Source of the DNA: Ursus arctos
Taxonomy: Eukaryota > Chordata > Mammalia > Carnivora > Ursidae
Assembly: GCF_023065955.2 (NCBI RefSeq)
Contig: NW_026622985.1
Span: 70,359,931 to 70,423,930, forward strand
Reading direction: 5' to 3'
Length of the DNA stretch: 64,000 bases
Below the pieces are notes generated by a model that was given only the letters and a program-made list of their open reading frames with translations, was not told where the DNA came from and did not search any database. The position numbers and the translations under genes were made by a program. Numbering within the stretch: position 1 is the stretch's first letter; the number at the start of each line of letters is the position of its first letter. Shown one piece after another: positions 1 through 34,689 of this stretch.

Positions 1-175
1 GCCTTCGGCTCAGGGCGTGATCCCGGCGTGCTGGGATCGAGTCCCACATCGGGCTCCTCCGCTATGAGCCTGCTTCTTCCTCTCCCACTCCCCCTGCTGT
101 GTTCCCTCTCTCGCTGGCTGTCTCTCTGTCACATAAATAAATAAAATCTTAAAAAAAAAAAAAAAAAAAACTTAA
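1..175 (+). repeat. Can-SINE, 5'-truncated by window edge
   Basis: The body reads gatcgagtcccacatcgggc, followed by a CT-rich stretch, an (AATAA) tail, aaatctt and poly(A). The tRNA-like head lies before the window. Confidence 0.9.
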
Positions 176-188
176 AAAAAAAAAAAAG

Positions 189-2374
189 GAATTAAGCATT
201 TGAAGGGGAAATGTCATGATTTGATTATTTTCATTGCTATTTTTGTTGATAAGACCAGTGTGATGATTCAAAGAGAAGCAACAGATTTCAGAATTGCAAA
301 GTCATAAAATCTTGTTAGTTTAGTCTTCCCGAAATACTGTTTCCTAGGCTGGCTGTGTTAGAATCGTTGAAACATAAATTTCTGGTCTTCATTCTCAGAA
401 ACTGATGTGGTAGATCTCGGCAGGAACTCTGAAATACAGGTTTTTTTGTTGTTTCTTGTTTTTTGGTTTTTGTTTTTTTAAAAGCCTTATACTCACCCCC
501 TTATGATTCTGATGTGTAGCCTGGCTTGGAACCACAGCCTAATCCTTTCTTTAAGAGTAGATTTTATTCAAATTTTGTCTTTCTATTTCTTTTTCTGTAC
601 TTTTCTTATAATAAAAACTTTCCAGAGTAAAGCTAACTGGATCAAATAGATCCTGCTTTTAAATTTTTTTCCCATTTAGAGCTGGAAAAGCTACACTACC
701 AAGCAGTACCACTGTTAATGATTATGTTTTAAATATTGAATATGAAAGCATCATATTTATCAAATAGAAATCCCCAGTTTTGTGAGATAAGAATGACTAA
801 AATTTTAAATGTATTTTTTAGAATAATTTTTTAGGCAGCAGCTTCCATTGTTTAAAATCAGTTAATTTAGAAATCAAAGTAGTAGTATTTAGTAGTTAGC
901 GAAAGAGATTATTTTTTAAATTGGGGCCTGCTCTTGAGAAGAGGCATGTGAATAGTCAATATTTTTTCTTTTGGAGTAGCTTTATAATTTGTGTAGAAAT
1001 GATTCGTAGTCGTTCTAAAATTTCCAAAGTGCAAAAATGGACCTAAAACTCACATAAAATTCTGCCCTCTAGTTCTCCAGTGTTTGAAATACTTCTAACA
1101 TCTCTCAGTTTAGAGAGATATATAAGATACATAACATTGCATAAATATGATAATACTATGTATACTGGGTTTGCCCCTTCCTGTTTATCATGTTATGGAT
1201 GTATTTCATGTTGATAAATACACATTTACATTTTTTTTCACATCTACATTGTTTTTAATGGCTGCTCAATTTTACACTGTTTACAAGAACTATATAGTCT
1301 GTTTGTATTGTATTTAACTAGTTCTTAATGGAAGATACTTAGGTTATTTGTGTTCTTTTCATTTAATGAAAAGATTAGGATATATTGTAGTATGTACTTT
1401 ATGATAGCAACTGTATAAAATAGCCAGGTGTGTAGGAAAAATAAAGAAAATATACCAAGATTAGAGTAGAATTTTGTTTGGTGAAATTATTTGATTTTTT
1501 TTCCTTATTCTTTTACAGAGTGCTTAGATTTTCCAATAAAAGTATTATTTTTAAAGTTATGTTTTAATGATGAGTAGGCAAATGTCTACATAATAGTTGA
1601 GTCTAAAATTAGAACAGAATTAAGAATCAATAACCAAAGTGAGATTGCTAAATCAACTAAAGCAGTTATCCGTATTGAACTAAATGTATTCATCTGTTAT
1701 TTGAACATGAGCTGTCTGAGGACAGAAATGACTACATCTGCGCTCTGTTCACAAGCTGTTATCTTGCTTATTCCCTTTTTGTATGAAGCAAATTCATTTG
1801 AAACTCATGCTAATGTTGTCAAACTAGGAGGCAGACATCTTCTGCAGCTCTCATCAGACGATTTTTTTGATGGAGCTTATCTCCGCTTTGATTCCTTGGA
1901 AATACAGTCTGCCTACATTGGCTATTAATTAGTAAGGTATAAAATAACATGTACAGGCTTCCCCTGCTGTCTGAAAATAGAGCGTTCTATGAAATCTTTC
2001 ATAAATCGAAATGACATAAAATGGAGAAACCAATTACCATTTGGTAAAAGTGAAAAATCTTGGATTCCATTCAGTTAGCAGAAACAGGTAAAAGCCAAGT
2101 AGCGTAAAGTGAACTTTCGGATAGCTGGGGAAATTTATATTTCTGTTTAATTCCCTCTCCTGTTCCTAACCAGTATCTTTTAGAAAATAATACCATGGTG
2201 TATTTCTGTTGTTATTTTTGTCATCAGAGTAAAAGTTTGATATTGCTTACCTGTTGGGTGGTGGGGGGAAGAGTGGGGAGTGTTAATACATGACCAAAGT
2301 AATCTGCATTCATTACATAGAAATTTCAAACATATAAAAATAATAATATAGAAAACATAATTCTTGTTTTGCAG
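189..2374 (+). other. CAPZA2: CAPZA2 intron 2 (3' part)
   Basis: AT-rich intron without recognisable exons. It has a T/G-rich low-complexity patch at about 440-480. At about 1950-2130 it resembles a dispersed mammalian repeat (motifs such as ataaatcgaaatg and agcgtaaagtgaa), possibly an old DNA transposon; I cannot name the family. A 75-codon open frame at 1701-1928 has no recognisable domain or splice support. Confidence 0.6.
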
Positions 2375-24584
<22,210 letters not shown>

Positions 24585-25850
24585 GATGAACATTGCATGA
24601 CCGGATCATTTTAATGTCTTTGCGTTAAAAAAAAAATCATTGCAAAAGTATTCAGAACTGTCAAGCTACCCAGTCAGATGGGCTGTTGCCATTTAAAATC
24701 ACTGTAATTAATTAGTTTGGTTAGAGCACAAAGCTTAGCTAATCAACCATTATTTTTCATTTCTTTTGTTCAAAGAAGATTGAAAATCAGTTTAGTTTAA
24801 ATGTCTTTTACTTTCTGTTATACCTTTCTTTCTTATAATTAAGAGGCGATGCCTCTAGTTTAATGTTAAAAGTTTTTGAAGTGTTTCAGAAATATTTTAC
24901 TTATCGTAACCCTTAAATTGTTGTCTTTTGGTTTATGAAGTGGGTAACTTTTGATATTTGCCCAGTTCTTTTTAATGGGGTCAATAATGGACATTCTAGT
25001 TTAAGGTGGTTGATGGATTTAGCCATATATGCTGCTAAAGAAATTGTCTACCTTTTCCCCCTCACCTCTTCCATTTATGTAAGATTGAGATTAGAGGGAA
25101 AGCATTTTCTATATCAATTGTGTTTGAACCTTTCAAGAAGGTTATTTAGCTAGCTTAGTGTTTAACTAAACTTTTTTTAAACAAGGCCAAGGTCTAATGC
25201 TGTTTTGAGATTCTGAAATTAAATGAAAATACTTATTTCAGAAATGCATTAATGCTTTTTTCTTGTGACGCAAATTAGCTTAAACTCCATATGTCCCTGA
25301 GTTATTTTTATCATAAGCCACAAATGTATTATAACAAGGCAAATTGTAATATATATAATCCTGAACTCATGACCATGTCTCAGTTTATTTCTTTTCTTGA
25401 ATTGAAAAGTACTGAAATTCAGTGTGACATTAAAATGAAAATTTTCCTATTTATTTGAGTAGAATATCACTTATCAGTGAGTCGTATACTATTTTAAAAT
25501 ACTTTCTTTGGATATTGTGATTCTTACTGGCTGTAAATTAGAAAAGCTGGGAGTACATATGGTGTGCATTATAGTCTAAATTTTTCCATCTTCCTATGCA
25601 TCATAAGCATGTTTGTAATATTTTAAAATATACATTTACTGATGCTACAGGAATTTCAAACCTGTGGTGAATGTTAGTATTTACTATAGAGAGTGGGGGT
25701 GGATTTATGGTTTCATTCAGTCGAGTATTGCTTATTATACTCCAGTGGAATCCTTTCCTCACATACTTTTGGAGATGTCTGGGCCTGGAAGTGTTTTTTT
25801 AAAAATACCACTTTTATTATGTACAATAAAATATTTCATTAGCTTGAACC
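24585..25850 (+). other. CAPZA2: CAPZA2 3' UTR (inferred)
   Basis: AT-rich sequence follows the stop codon with no further splice structure and no clear interspersed repeat, as expected for a conserved 3' UTR. The distal limit is inferred from the AATAAA at 25825. Longer isoforms are possible, since further AATAAA hexamers occur at 26394 and 28845, but the first of these lies in apparent L2-derived sequence. Confidence 0.6.
25825..25830 (+). terminator. CAPZA2: Candidate CAPZA2 polyadenylation signal AATAAA
   Basis: This is the first canonical AATAAA after the stop codon, about 1.24 kb downstream, in an AT-rich setting. Cleavage would be expected roughly 10-30 nt later. Use of this site is inferred. 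Confidence 0.5.
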
Positions 25851-25960
25851 GTATAGAATTTAAAAGTTTTCTCAGTGAAAGCATGTTATTTAATTTCTTT
25901 TTAAAAATCAGAGTTGGGCTTTGAAAACATTGAGAATTTAATATGAAATTTGATAGTTTG

Positions 25961-26006
25961 GGTTAAATCGTTTTCTCTAGTTTGGTTAAATCGTTTTCTC
26001 TAGTTT
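25961..26006. repeat. Perfect 23-bp tandem duplication
   Basis: Two adjacent identical 23-bp units, 25961-25983 and 25984-26006, each beginning ggttaaatcg and ending ctagttt. It lies about 130 bp past the candidate CAPZA2 poly(A) signal. Confidence 0.97.
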
Positions 26007-26249
26007 TGCCATATTGGGATTTCTGAAGAAAATGAATTCGCAATGTTAATTATCTCTTTCCTTTTTTAAAAGACATTTTCAAAAGTCTTGGGTGATTCTG
26101 AACTAAATACTAGGTGAATCCTTAATTGGCTGGCTCCATCGTATCAGTTGGACTATCATGGGTTTTTATCCCCTTAAGGTCAGTTACTTTGGCTGTTTTA
26201 TGGCCTAGAATGCAATCTTGAAAATACATGCATTTGTCTTTAAGGTGAT

Positions 26250-27080
26250 GACTTAAAGGTGAAGTATGGTGGAGGCAAGGGTAAAATTCGCGGTATAGTT
26301 AGGAGGCTGGTGCAGTAATCTAGTTGAGAACAAATGCAGGCTTGGTCTGAGGTGGTAGCTATAGGCTATGGAGGTAGTGAGTTCTGGATATGCAATAAAG
26401 GTAAAATAAAAAAGATATGCCAAAATTTGGTTGTGGAATACGAGATAAAGAGAAATGTCAGAGACATTTTGGGGTTGAGAAATTGGGGGGAGGGCTGGTC
26501 AGGAGCTCACTGTTCTGTTTCAAGGGGAAATACCATGTAGCAGTTAGATACTGGAGACAGGAGGTAGAGGGGTCCTCTGGGCTGGAAAAGCAGGAGAGTG
26601 AATGGACCTGGGCGACAGGGTTTGGTAGCCAGATCAAATGAAGCCTAACTCAAAGTTAGTGACAATTCAGTGAGACTAGCGAGTATGGCTCTCTTAAGCA
26701 TGTAGAGCTGCATGGGTGCAGGCATAGAGTAGATGAATTGAATTTAACCAAGGTTGTGGTTTTGCCAAGAGAGGCTGACTGACCAGGGGAAGAGGGGACA
26801 AGCTTGTAATGATAGCCTGTGGAACTTAAGCTCGGTAAGGGGAGGAGGGGGATGAAGCCAGGAGGGGAGCAGAATAGTGAAAGTGTGGCACAATCGTTGG
26901 GTTATGGGTGTGGTTGGAGTTGGGGTACTGGAAGGGAATGATCTGGCAGTGTAGGAAATGGTGGTTAGGGTGATGTGTTTAAAACTGAGATTTTGAGGAG
27001 TTACACCTACTTGTAATGATAGTAGGATCGAAGAAGTGACTGGTGGAGGTAGGAGGGGAGAGGAGTTCAAGCAGCTGTGA
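26250..27080 (-). repeat. L2 LINE, reverse (probable)
   Basis: G-rich text such as gaggctggtgcagtaatcta and ctgaggtggtagctatagg is the reverse complement of L2 sense motifs. The 122-codon proline/serine-rich reverse frame at 26744-27112 falls in this relic. Confidence 0.55.
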
Positions 27081-29699
27081 AGCCTGGGGTCGCTGTGGAG
27101 TATTGAAATCAAGAATTACAGTGGAAGTAAGTATTCTGACATGAGTGCTGTTTTTCGAGACCACGCCTAGATACACATTTATAATACATTTGTATGAGTT
27201 AAGTAAATAACATGGTACAGATATTCATGAGGCTTTTCTTCATTTGGAATTTTGGAAATTAAAATGGAAACAGGAGGATTTAAAAAAAGGTATTCCGGAA
27301 GTTCCGGTTCATTAAAAATGTTCTTGAAAAGTGAAATTCTTAGGAAAGTAATTAAAGACAACTTTAGGTAATTCCATAGCATTCGGGTGGCACTTTCTGT
27401 GGTTAAAATCATTTTTTACTTAGTTATACCAAAAGCTTTGGAATGATGCAAGATCCTTTGAAAAGATCTTCCATGCTGTTAATCAGTTTGTGCCTTTGCC
27501 AGCTAATGGGTATGAAATATAAAGGCATATTTTGCCAGCAGTTAACACAGGTGTTTGGTAATGCATATGTGTTGCGAAACATCCTAAGAAGAACGTGCAT
27601 TTCTTTTCACTTCTCTAGGATAGATTATTTAAAAGCAGCATCACAATGTACTTGCTATTCCTAAGTTGTAGCGTTTTTGTCCTTGAAACTGAAAAATTTT
27701 TAAAGGCATGACTTTGTATACGCATCTTCACATTTGATACTCTGAGTATTATACAAAAGCTTTACTTAGGATTGGCCAGTGGTGCCAGCTATTGGAAAAT
27801 ATTCAAAATATTCCATTAAAATTAAAATAAGCAGTGAAACTTTTAAGGTCTAATAGGTATTAGAAATTAATGTTAGATCATTTAAGATTGATCACACTGT
27901 TCAGAGAACCATTCTAGGCATTGTAGAGTCCGGAAAATATAAAAGTATTTCTTGAAGGAATCTATAAAGTAGTCATGGGTCTATAGAAGGGTACTCTAAA
28001 CTTTTTTATATCCCAAAATATATAGAAAGCGATGCCATTTGAAGGCATTCTGGGAGAAATGGATTAGAATGCTTGCCAACTGCTCTAAGGCTTGAGGGGA
28101 CTCTTATCTTGGTACATCGTGAGCATATTTAGGAAGGTGTGCTATGGGGAACACAGTATTTACAAGACAAACTTCAGTCCTAACTTACCTAAGGTAGCTT
28201 TTAAAGAAATGGGCAGCTAAGAAAGTTTTCCTGGAAAGGATGAGTGCAAACTCTACTTTAGCACAGGAATATTTTTTGTAAGTATGTATGTAGCAGGTAG
28301 GCAGGAAATCCTCTTGTATCTTAATGAAGCATCAAAATATAGCTAGTAGGTTTTTTGTAGAGCTCTCTGATATGTTGTGGGTCAGTTAGCATTATCCAGT
28401 TGAAAAAATGACATGATTCGTTAGATATATATAATAATAAACCCTAAAATGAAGTCAACAGGAAGGGTAAAATTAAAAATAAGTGTTCTTATAAAACTTG
28501 AGTATGGCTAATAAGATACTAGAACATTTTATCCCTACTTTTGGTATAATCTAAGAAAATTGTGGTAGTTAGTTTAATGTCAGTTTTAACATAGTGTTAA
28601 AAACTGTCAATTTCTAATTCTTGTGTAGTATGACTGTACCAGAGAACAAAGATTTTTTTCCTGCAAACTGGCTAGAGAATACACATATCGCAGATGTTAA
28701 ATCAGCCACTCATTCTCATAACATCTTCACTCTGTGAAGTTAAAGCTCCGATTAATAGAAGATCGTTAAGGAAACAGAGTTGGTTGGTATGTCTTAGGAG
28801 ATGATTTCTTGGGGAAATTTGTGAAATGCCCAGCTTTTAAACCAAATAAATATTGAAAGAGTAAATGGATACCCCCAGAAATTATGACTGAACAGTAAAA
28901 ATCACTGTCTGTCTCTTTGGCTTCAAGTTTCGTGCTGCTAGCTTGCTAACTTAGCCGAATCTGAATGAACACTGATGCAGATCTTTTCCAGATTTCTACT
29001 TGAAAATAAGGGCTTGCCTCTTGTTTCACAAAGGAATGTGAAAGAGATACCAAGGAGCCACAGATCTCTTAGGTAGAAGTTAGATGCCCAGGAAAATATA
29101 CGAGATGCAGTGTTCCAGGATGCTGAAAGTATCTCAAATGTAGAAAAAGCTAAATTTAATTTTTAAAAAATTTTTTGAAAAGGAAAATTCTCGTATGTGC
29201 TCATTTCCCCCTTATTTTGGGACTTTACAAAGGAGAAACAAATGGCAGAGACTTGTATTGGGAAAACCTTAAGTCAGTCTAAATGAGCAACAGAGATTAA
29301 TACAGATACTGTGGTTTGTTGACACTAGGGTAGCATACAGCTTTTAAAAACTCATGAGCTGGAGTTGCATAGAGCAACATAGTATAAATGTTGAGAGAAA
29401 AGAACAAGTTGCAGAAAGTAAGTACAGTTTTGAGTGTAAGTTAACTTCTGAAACTAATTTATATACAGTGTATGTGTAAAACAATGAGTTTACAAAAACC
29501 AGCATAGTGTGTGGGGAAGACGGGGGAATGGGATTGGGGAACAGTATAGAGGGATTCAACTGTAACTAAGAATTCGTTTTGTAAACTAGGTGATAGGTAC
29601 GCAGGCATGTCTGGTATTTTATAACTTAAATATACAATTTATGCCAATTTGGAACTCTGTATGAGAGAAGTATGTACAAAGTTGACTGAGGTGAAGGTA

Positions 29700-30735
29700 G
29701 TAAAAATGGCAAAAGGTCATAATCACAATGAATTGAATAGGAAGTTTACTCATACCGCTTTAAAAAGTCAGTAGACCCATGTTGTTTTTTTTTTTTTTTA
29801 AAGATTTTATTTATTTATTTGACAGAGATAGACAGCCAGCGAGAGAGGGAACACAAGCAGGGGGAGTGGGAGAGGAAGAAGCAGGCTCATAGCGGAGGAG
29901 CCTGATGTGGGGCTCGATCCCATAACACCAGGATCACGCCCTGAGTCGAAGGCAAACGCTTAACCGCTGTGCCACCCAGGCGCCCCGACCCATGTTGTTT
30001 TATAGTGAATTTTATCAGACTCTTCATATTAAGATCATTTCTGTGTTATAGATATCATTCTGAATGTCAGAAAGAGATGGAAGTACATTTAATGAGCCTG
30101 GCATATGTAACCTTAAATAAGAAAAGCACACACAAAAAACTATTGATGAAACCCCCCCCATAAAGTTAAACTACAGTAATAACCAAAGCATATTGCATTA
30201 TGACCAACTAGGATTTATAACTGGAATGCAATGATTATTTCTTGTTAACAAATCTAGTAATCCATTACATTAGCATATTAAAGGAAAGAAACAGTTCTCT
30301 CAGTAAAATATTTCATAAGATGTTACACTCAGTACTGATTTCAAAGACAGCATCTCAAACCAGTGGGGTAAAGATGAACATCTACTCTGTAAGTGGTGGT
30401 GTGACAAGAGGGTAGTCAGCTGGAAAAAATAAATTTGGATCCATACGTCACACCTCATACCAAGTTAAAATTGGATCAGAGATTTAATGGTATAAATTAT
30501 AAAAGCTCTTAAATCATGCTAACGACTTCTAAATAATTTCAGAATAATAAGAGTATTAGATGTTTCTAAGACAAACCTTGCAATCTATACAATGAAAATT
30601 AATATATTTGGCTTCATAAAAATGAAGATTTTCTGTATGGCTTTACTGTAAGCAAAGTTGAAAAACAAACCATGCATAGGAGAAAACGTATTTGCCACTT
30701 AGTTGACAATTTTCCTAATGTCTAATAAGTACCCA
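29700..30735 (+). repeat. Old L1 ORF2 relic, interrupted by a SINE
   Basis: Degenerate sense L1: a tagtgaattttatcagactc region, ggatttataactggaatgc, aatttggatccatacgtc and ttggcttcataaaaatgaag. The reading frame is destroyed. Confidence 0.65.
29788..29986 (-). repeat. Can-SINE, long young type
   Basis: Reverse-strand copy ending cgctgtgccacccaggcgcccc. The same 14-bp flank, gacccatgttgttt, occurs on both sides (29774 and 29987), indicating a fairly recent insertion into the older L1. Confidence 0.95.
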
Positions 30736-31010
30736 CAATGTGATAATTGAGCCCGATAGATAGTTGAAAAGCAGATCCTATGAAGCTGGAGTCCCACGAC
30801 AGAGAGCGTCTTACCAATCTTGCACTGCCTAATTGGACTTTAATTGAGAAATAAATTTGTACCTTATTTAAGCCACTGCTGTTTTGGGGTGTTTTTTAAA
30901 ATTACTTATGCGTCTCATTCCATACACAATTTGGTACCAGAAGTGGGGTCTTACAGGTAACAAAACCTAAAATGTGGCATTGACTAAAGGCAACGTATAT
31001 CACCGGGTTC
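30736..31010 (+). repeat. LTR-like relic with primer-site-like junction
   Basis: Shows gaaataaatttgtaccttat followed by taagccactgctgttttg, typical of the 3' part of old mammalian LTRs, then ttggtaccagaagtggggtc as seen just inside such elements. No viral gene is evident. The family (possibly ERVL/MaLR) is uncertain. Confidence 0.45.
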
Positions 31011-31261
31011 TGCTGATGTTTGGGTACAGTGCAATGCGCAAACTCTGCACTCATGCATTTTTATCACCTCTGCCCAAAAGGCCAATGACATCTAATCCTT
31101 GTGACAATCAAGGATAACCCCCTAGAGGACAGGAATATTGCTCCATTGGCTGGGAGGATTCAGTAGGGCACAAATATTGCAAGCTAGAAAGCTAGTGATC
31201 TTGTTAGGCCATGACAAAACAAATTCTTGCCTCAAATACCTTGGAAAGTAGAATTACATGG

Positions 31262-31625
31262 CTTTATTTTTTTTAATGTATTGGAGAGGGGAGGGGCAAA
31301 GGGGGAAGGTGAGAGAAATTTTAAGCAGGCGCTATGCCCAGCACGGAGCCCGACTCAGGGCTCAATCTCCCAACTCTGAGATCATGACCTGAGCAGAAAT
31401 CAAGAGTCGGACTCTTGGGATGCCTGGGTAGCTCAGTTGATAAAGCTTTGGCTCTGGTCATGATCCCAGGACTCTGGGATCGAGTCCTACGTTGGGCTCC
31501 TTGCTTGGCAGGGAGCCTGCTTTTCCCTCTGCCTGCTGTTCCCCCCTGGCTTGTGCTCTCTCTCTCTGACAAAATCTTAAAAAAAAAAAAAAGTCGGACT
31601 CTTAACTGAGCCACTCAGGCGCCCC
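31262..31625 (-). repeat. Older Can-SINE split by a younger Can-SINE
   Basis: The reverse-strand host SINE occupies about 31262-31404 and 31604-31625 (ending ccactcaggcgcccc). It is interrupted by a + strand SINE. An open frame of 97 codons over it is an artefact. Confidence 0.9.
31417..31591 (+). repeat. Can-SINE nested in another SINE
   Basis: Starts gggatgcctgggtagctcag and ends in poly(A). The 12-bp duplication agtcggactctt at 31405-31416 and 31592-31603 marks the insertion into the host SINE. Confidence 0.93.
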
Positions 31626-31959
31626 AACATGGCTTTAATAATAAGAAAGATGACAGATTCAGAATGGTGACCTGTGCCCTCAGGCTAAAGATAATCTCCA
31701 AACTGAGATGGAAGGAAAGGGTTAAGAGCTGCACGTAGTCCCTCCTATGTCTGAGATGCTTGAGAGGAACCCAGTTGAGTTCTCGCGATGTCAGATCTTG
31801 CAAGGATTGTCTTGTGCTAATTATTGAAGTGTTCCCAAGCCCACTGAAACTGCCAGGATTGTTTTCTCTTGCTTGTAATGCTTAGACTGCAAGTTCAGAG
31901 TGATACTATCAGCAGAGATGAGAATAAGGGTGTTGCCTTCCCACCCAAGCCCATTGTTT

Positions 31960-32270
31960 CAGAAGGTTTATTAGTTTATTATTTCTGTGTATGGGATTTT
32001 AACAAAAGTAACCTCTAAAAACAATGCAAATTCATTATCTCAGTTTCCATGGGTCAGGAGTCCAGTCACATATTAGCTGGGTCCTCTGTTCAGGGTCTCC
32101 CCTGGCTGAAATCAAAGTGACGTCTTGGGCTGCAATCTCCCCTGAGACTTGGGGTTCTCTTCCAAGCTCATGTGGTTGGCAGAATTCAGTTCCTTGTGAA
32201 TTGAATTTAGGAATGGAGTGATTATGTAATTTATTACCCAAACCAGAGTAATTTTGAGAGAGAATGGGGA
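31960..32270 (-). repeat. LTR-like fragment, reverse (MaLR-type, tentative)
   Basis: Contains gcaaattcattatctcagtt, tagctgggtcctctgttcag and cttggggttctcttccaagc, familiar from reverse-oriented MaLR/MLT LTRs. An 83-codon reverse frame here is not supported as a gene. Confidence 0.45.
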
Positions 32271-32299
32271 GCTTTAATGCTTGCATTGATAGCAGGTGT

Positions 32300-32865
32300 G
32301 AACAGGTACCATTCTAGATGAAGTGCTCTGTGTGGTCACCCTAATCAACTACGGTGAGCTTTGCCAGCTGCACAACCCCAGTTGTAACTGGGAAGGATAA
32401 TGGAAAATGAAGAACCTTCCTGTGAAGAATGGACAAGGAGTTCTTCCCAAAGAGCAGAATCAGGGCTGCTCCATGGCTAACCAAAGAACTCACATTATAG
32501 CCTGAGTAGGGAGACCCTGAAGTTAACTACAGAGTGGTATTTGATAAGCAATGATGATATGTAATTTCCACTTTGTTATGTTTTTGAATTGTGATTATTC
32601 GGTCCCTACAACTCCATTTTGTAGTGGGTGTGTTAGAGTGGGTAACATCTTATAATTTATGGTTTCAGGACAATGAGGAGACACATTTGTTCCTGAGGAG
32701 GAAAACTGCATCCTCAGATGTTTTGTACTTTGAACTGACTGCAGTAAGAGGATAGGTATTTGGGGTTCTCTCCTTAGGGAGGGGTGCGATGATGCTATGG
32801 GTGCTGAGAAGGGTACGTTCACACATGTCAAAGGGACATGCTGGCAGAATTGCTAGTTGCCCCCA
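32300..32865. other. Intergenic, nothing recognised
   Basis: Unassigned sequence between two LTR-like relics. It may be decayed element DNA. No gene-like frame or RNA structure is evident. Confidence 0.5.
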
Positions 32866-32869
32866 GTCT

Positions 32870-33215
32870 CCCTTTTTAGCTGTTCATCTCTTGCAGAATA
32901 AAGACTCATTTCCCAGCTTCCCTTAGAGCCATGTAACTAAATTCTGGCTAATTAAGCAAGTCTCGCAGGGTAACTTCTGGGAACTTCCCCAGGGGTTCAA
33001 ACTGTTGTGCATCCTTCTTGTTTTTCCCTTCCTGCTGCCAGAAACTTGGACGCCACCATCTTGTGCCGTCAGGTTCTGGCACGTGTGATACATGAACCCT
33101 CACACGTGGGAGCGCCATACCAGCTTGGACAATCTACCTGGATTTTTATCCAAGAAATAAACCTCTATCTTGTTTAAGCCACTGCTATTTTGTTTCTTGT
33201 CACCTGCAACATCTA
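32870..33215 (+). repeat. Solitary LTR-like relic
   Basis: Reads agccatgtaactaaattctg, then cttcctgctgccagaaactt, the signal gaaataaacctctatcttg and gtttaagccactgctatttt, the usual 3' layout of an old mammalian LTR. There is no coding capacity. Confidence 0.5.
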
Positions 33216-33219
33216 ATCC

Positions 33220-34234
33220 TAAAAAATGGAGCTCTACCTCCTAGCCCATCTGATATTAACAACAACGATAATAATATAATTCCAGATGGGCTAAAAATTT
33301 AGCCAAACCAAACAGTGGGCTAAATGTTTTGGAATTAATAATATTGATGTTTTGGAACTAATAATCTTAAATTAGAGGAAGGCTTTCTAAAACAAAACAA
33401 AGCAAAACAAAAAAACAAAACAGACAAAACTGAGAAGTCATAGAGGAAAAGACTGATTGATTTTCCTTTGAAAACATGTAACGTTTCTGGCCACCATTAG
33501 CAGCGGTTACAACTGTTTTTCTCTCCGTCCGCCCTTTATCTTTTAATCCCATACAGCGTCTTTTGTGGTCTGAAGTGCTATCACTGTGTGTCTCACTGAA
33601 CATTTCAAGATTCTGTTTGAAAGGGAAAGCAGCTTGTACTTCTGAGCATATGGTTTGAGTGGGATGTTTGAAATTTTCACCAGCGGAGTGCTTTAAGTGG
33701 CAGCTCCAGAAAGAAACCAGCAGGTGTCACTGTTCTCATTTTGGGCCGATGGTAGTTCCAGAAGATGCAAAAAGACAGAAAAGAGGCCACCTTGTGCTGC
33801 TGTTTCTGAGCACCTGGACTTGTCCTCAGTTGGCTGTTACTCAGCGGAAGGACAGTGCTGGTTCTGGGGAAGAAACTTTTCAGTTAGCATTTGAGGAAAG
33901 GGCCCTTATGATGTGGAAATGTTTAGCAATAAATTAGGGTATTGCCCACTAATGCTTCTAGAACACTGAATATTTCAATCCAAGAGTTTTTGGAAGTCAA
34001 AGACTCATTTGCAAATCTCAAGAAAGCTATGAACCTTCTCAGAAAGACGCATGTGTATCTGCACATCTCTTTTTCTCTCTCAACACACACATACTTCTTA
34101 TAATTTGAGGGAGTCCGTGGCTTTTATAATCTAGTGTTCCCCAATCTGAGTAATGTTCTGACGTATTTTATAGGAAAAAACAGAACCCCGCTGTTGGGGT
34201 TAAATTATTTTTTTGAAATCATAACTCATTTATT
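33220..34234. other. Intergenic, no gene recognised
   Basis: Includes an A-rich (aaaac)n patch at about 33390-33430. Overlapping open frames at 33659-33937 lack any recognisable domain, and I see no splice signals tying them to a gene. Confidence 0.5.
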
Positions 34235-34560
34235 TAACAAGCCTCTCTCTAATTCTTCCCAGTGCCAGACACTGTTGTAGGTACTTGGCAAAGCAGCGGC
34301 GAATTAGACGGTCAAAGTCCTTACTCACTAGGGGAGAGAGGGGCACTAAGCAAGTAGACAAGAAAATGCCAGATAGTATAAGTGTATAAAGAAGACAAAT
34401 GGGGGAAGCCTTTCTGAAGAGATGGCATGTAAATGAAGATGAGAAAGGAGAGGTCAAAATACTCAGGTGCGAGTCTTCCTGGCAAGGGGACAGCTCCTGC
34501 AAAGGCCCCTGGATGGGAATGAGCTTGGCTGGTTTGGTGGAGCCAGTGGCATTCTCCTCA
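34235..34560 (-). repeat. L2 LINE, reverse
   Basis: Reverse L2 3' end: ccagacactgttgtaggtac, cttactcactaggggagaga, then cctttctgaagagatggca and tgcaaaggcccctgg. The 123-codon reverse frame over it is an L2 relic. Confidence 0.7.
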
Positions 34561-34689
34561 GTTCTTCCCTTTCTCTCATCCTCACTTCCAGTCGACAGCA
34601 AGCCTTGTCAGTGTTACTTATAAAATTTATATCTGAGTAAGTCCATTCTGTTCCCAGCATTACTGCCCTAACACAAGCCACCTAGACCG

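Larger units (their letters stand above)
25850..29700. other. Intergenic, CAPZA2 downstream flank
   Basis: Contains the 23-bp tandem duplication at 25961, G-rich L2-like sequence (about 26250-27080) and then about 2.6 kb (27120-29700) in which I recognise no gene, RNA or named repeat. Short open frames here have no domain, splice or composition support. Confidence 0.6.

Noticed and set aside
26744..27112. 122-codon Pro/Ser/Thr-rich reverse frame
   Set aside because: It falls in L2-derived, G-rich low-complexity sequence with no domain.
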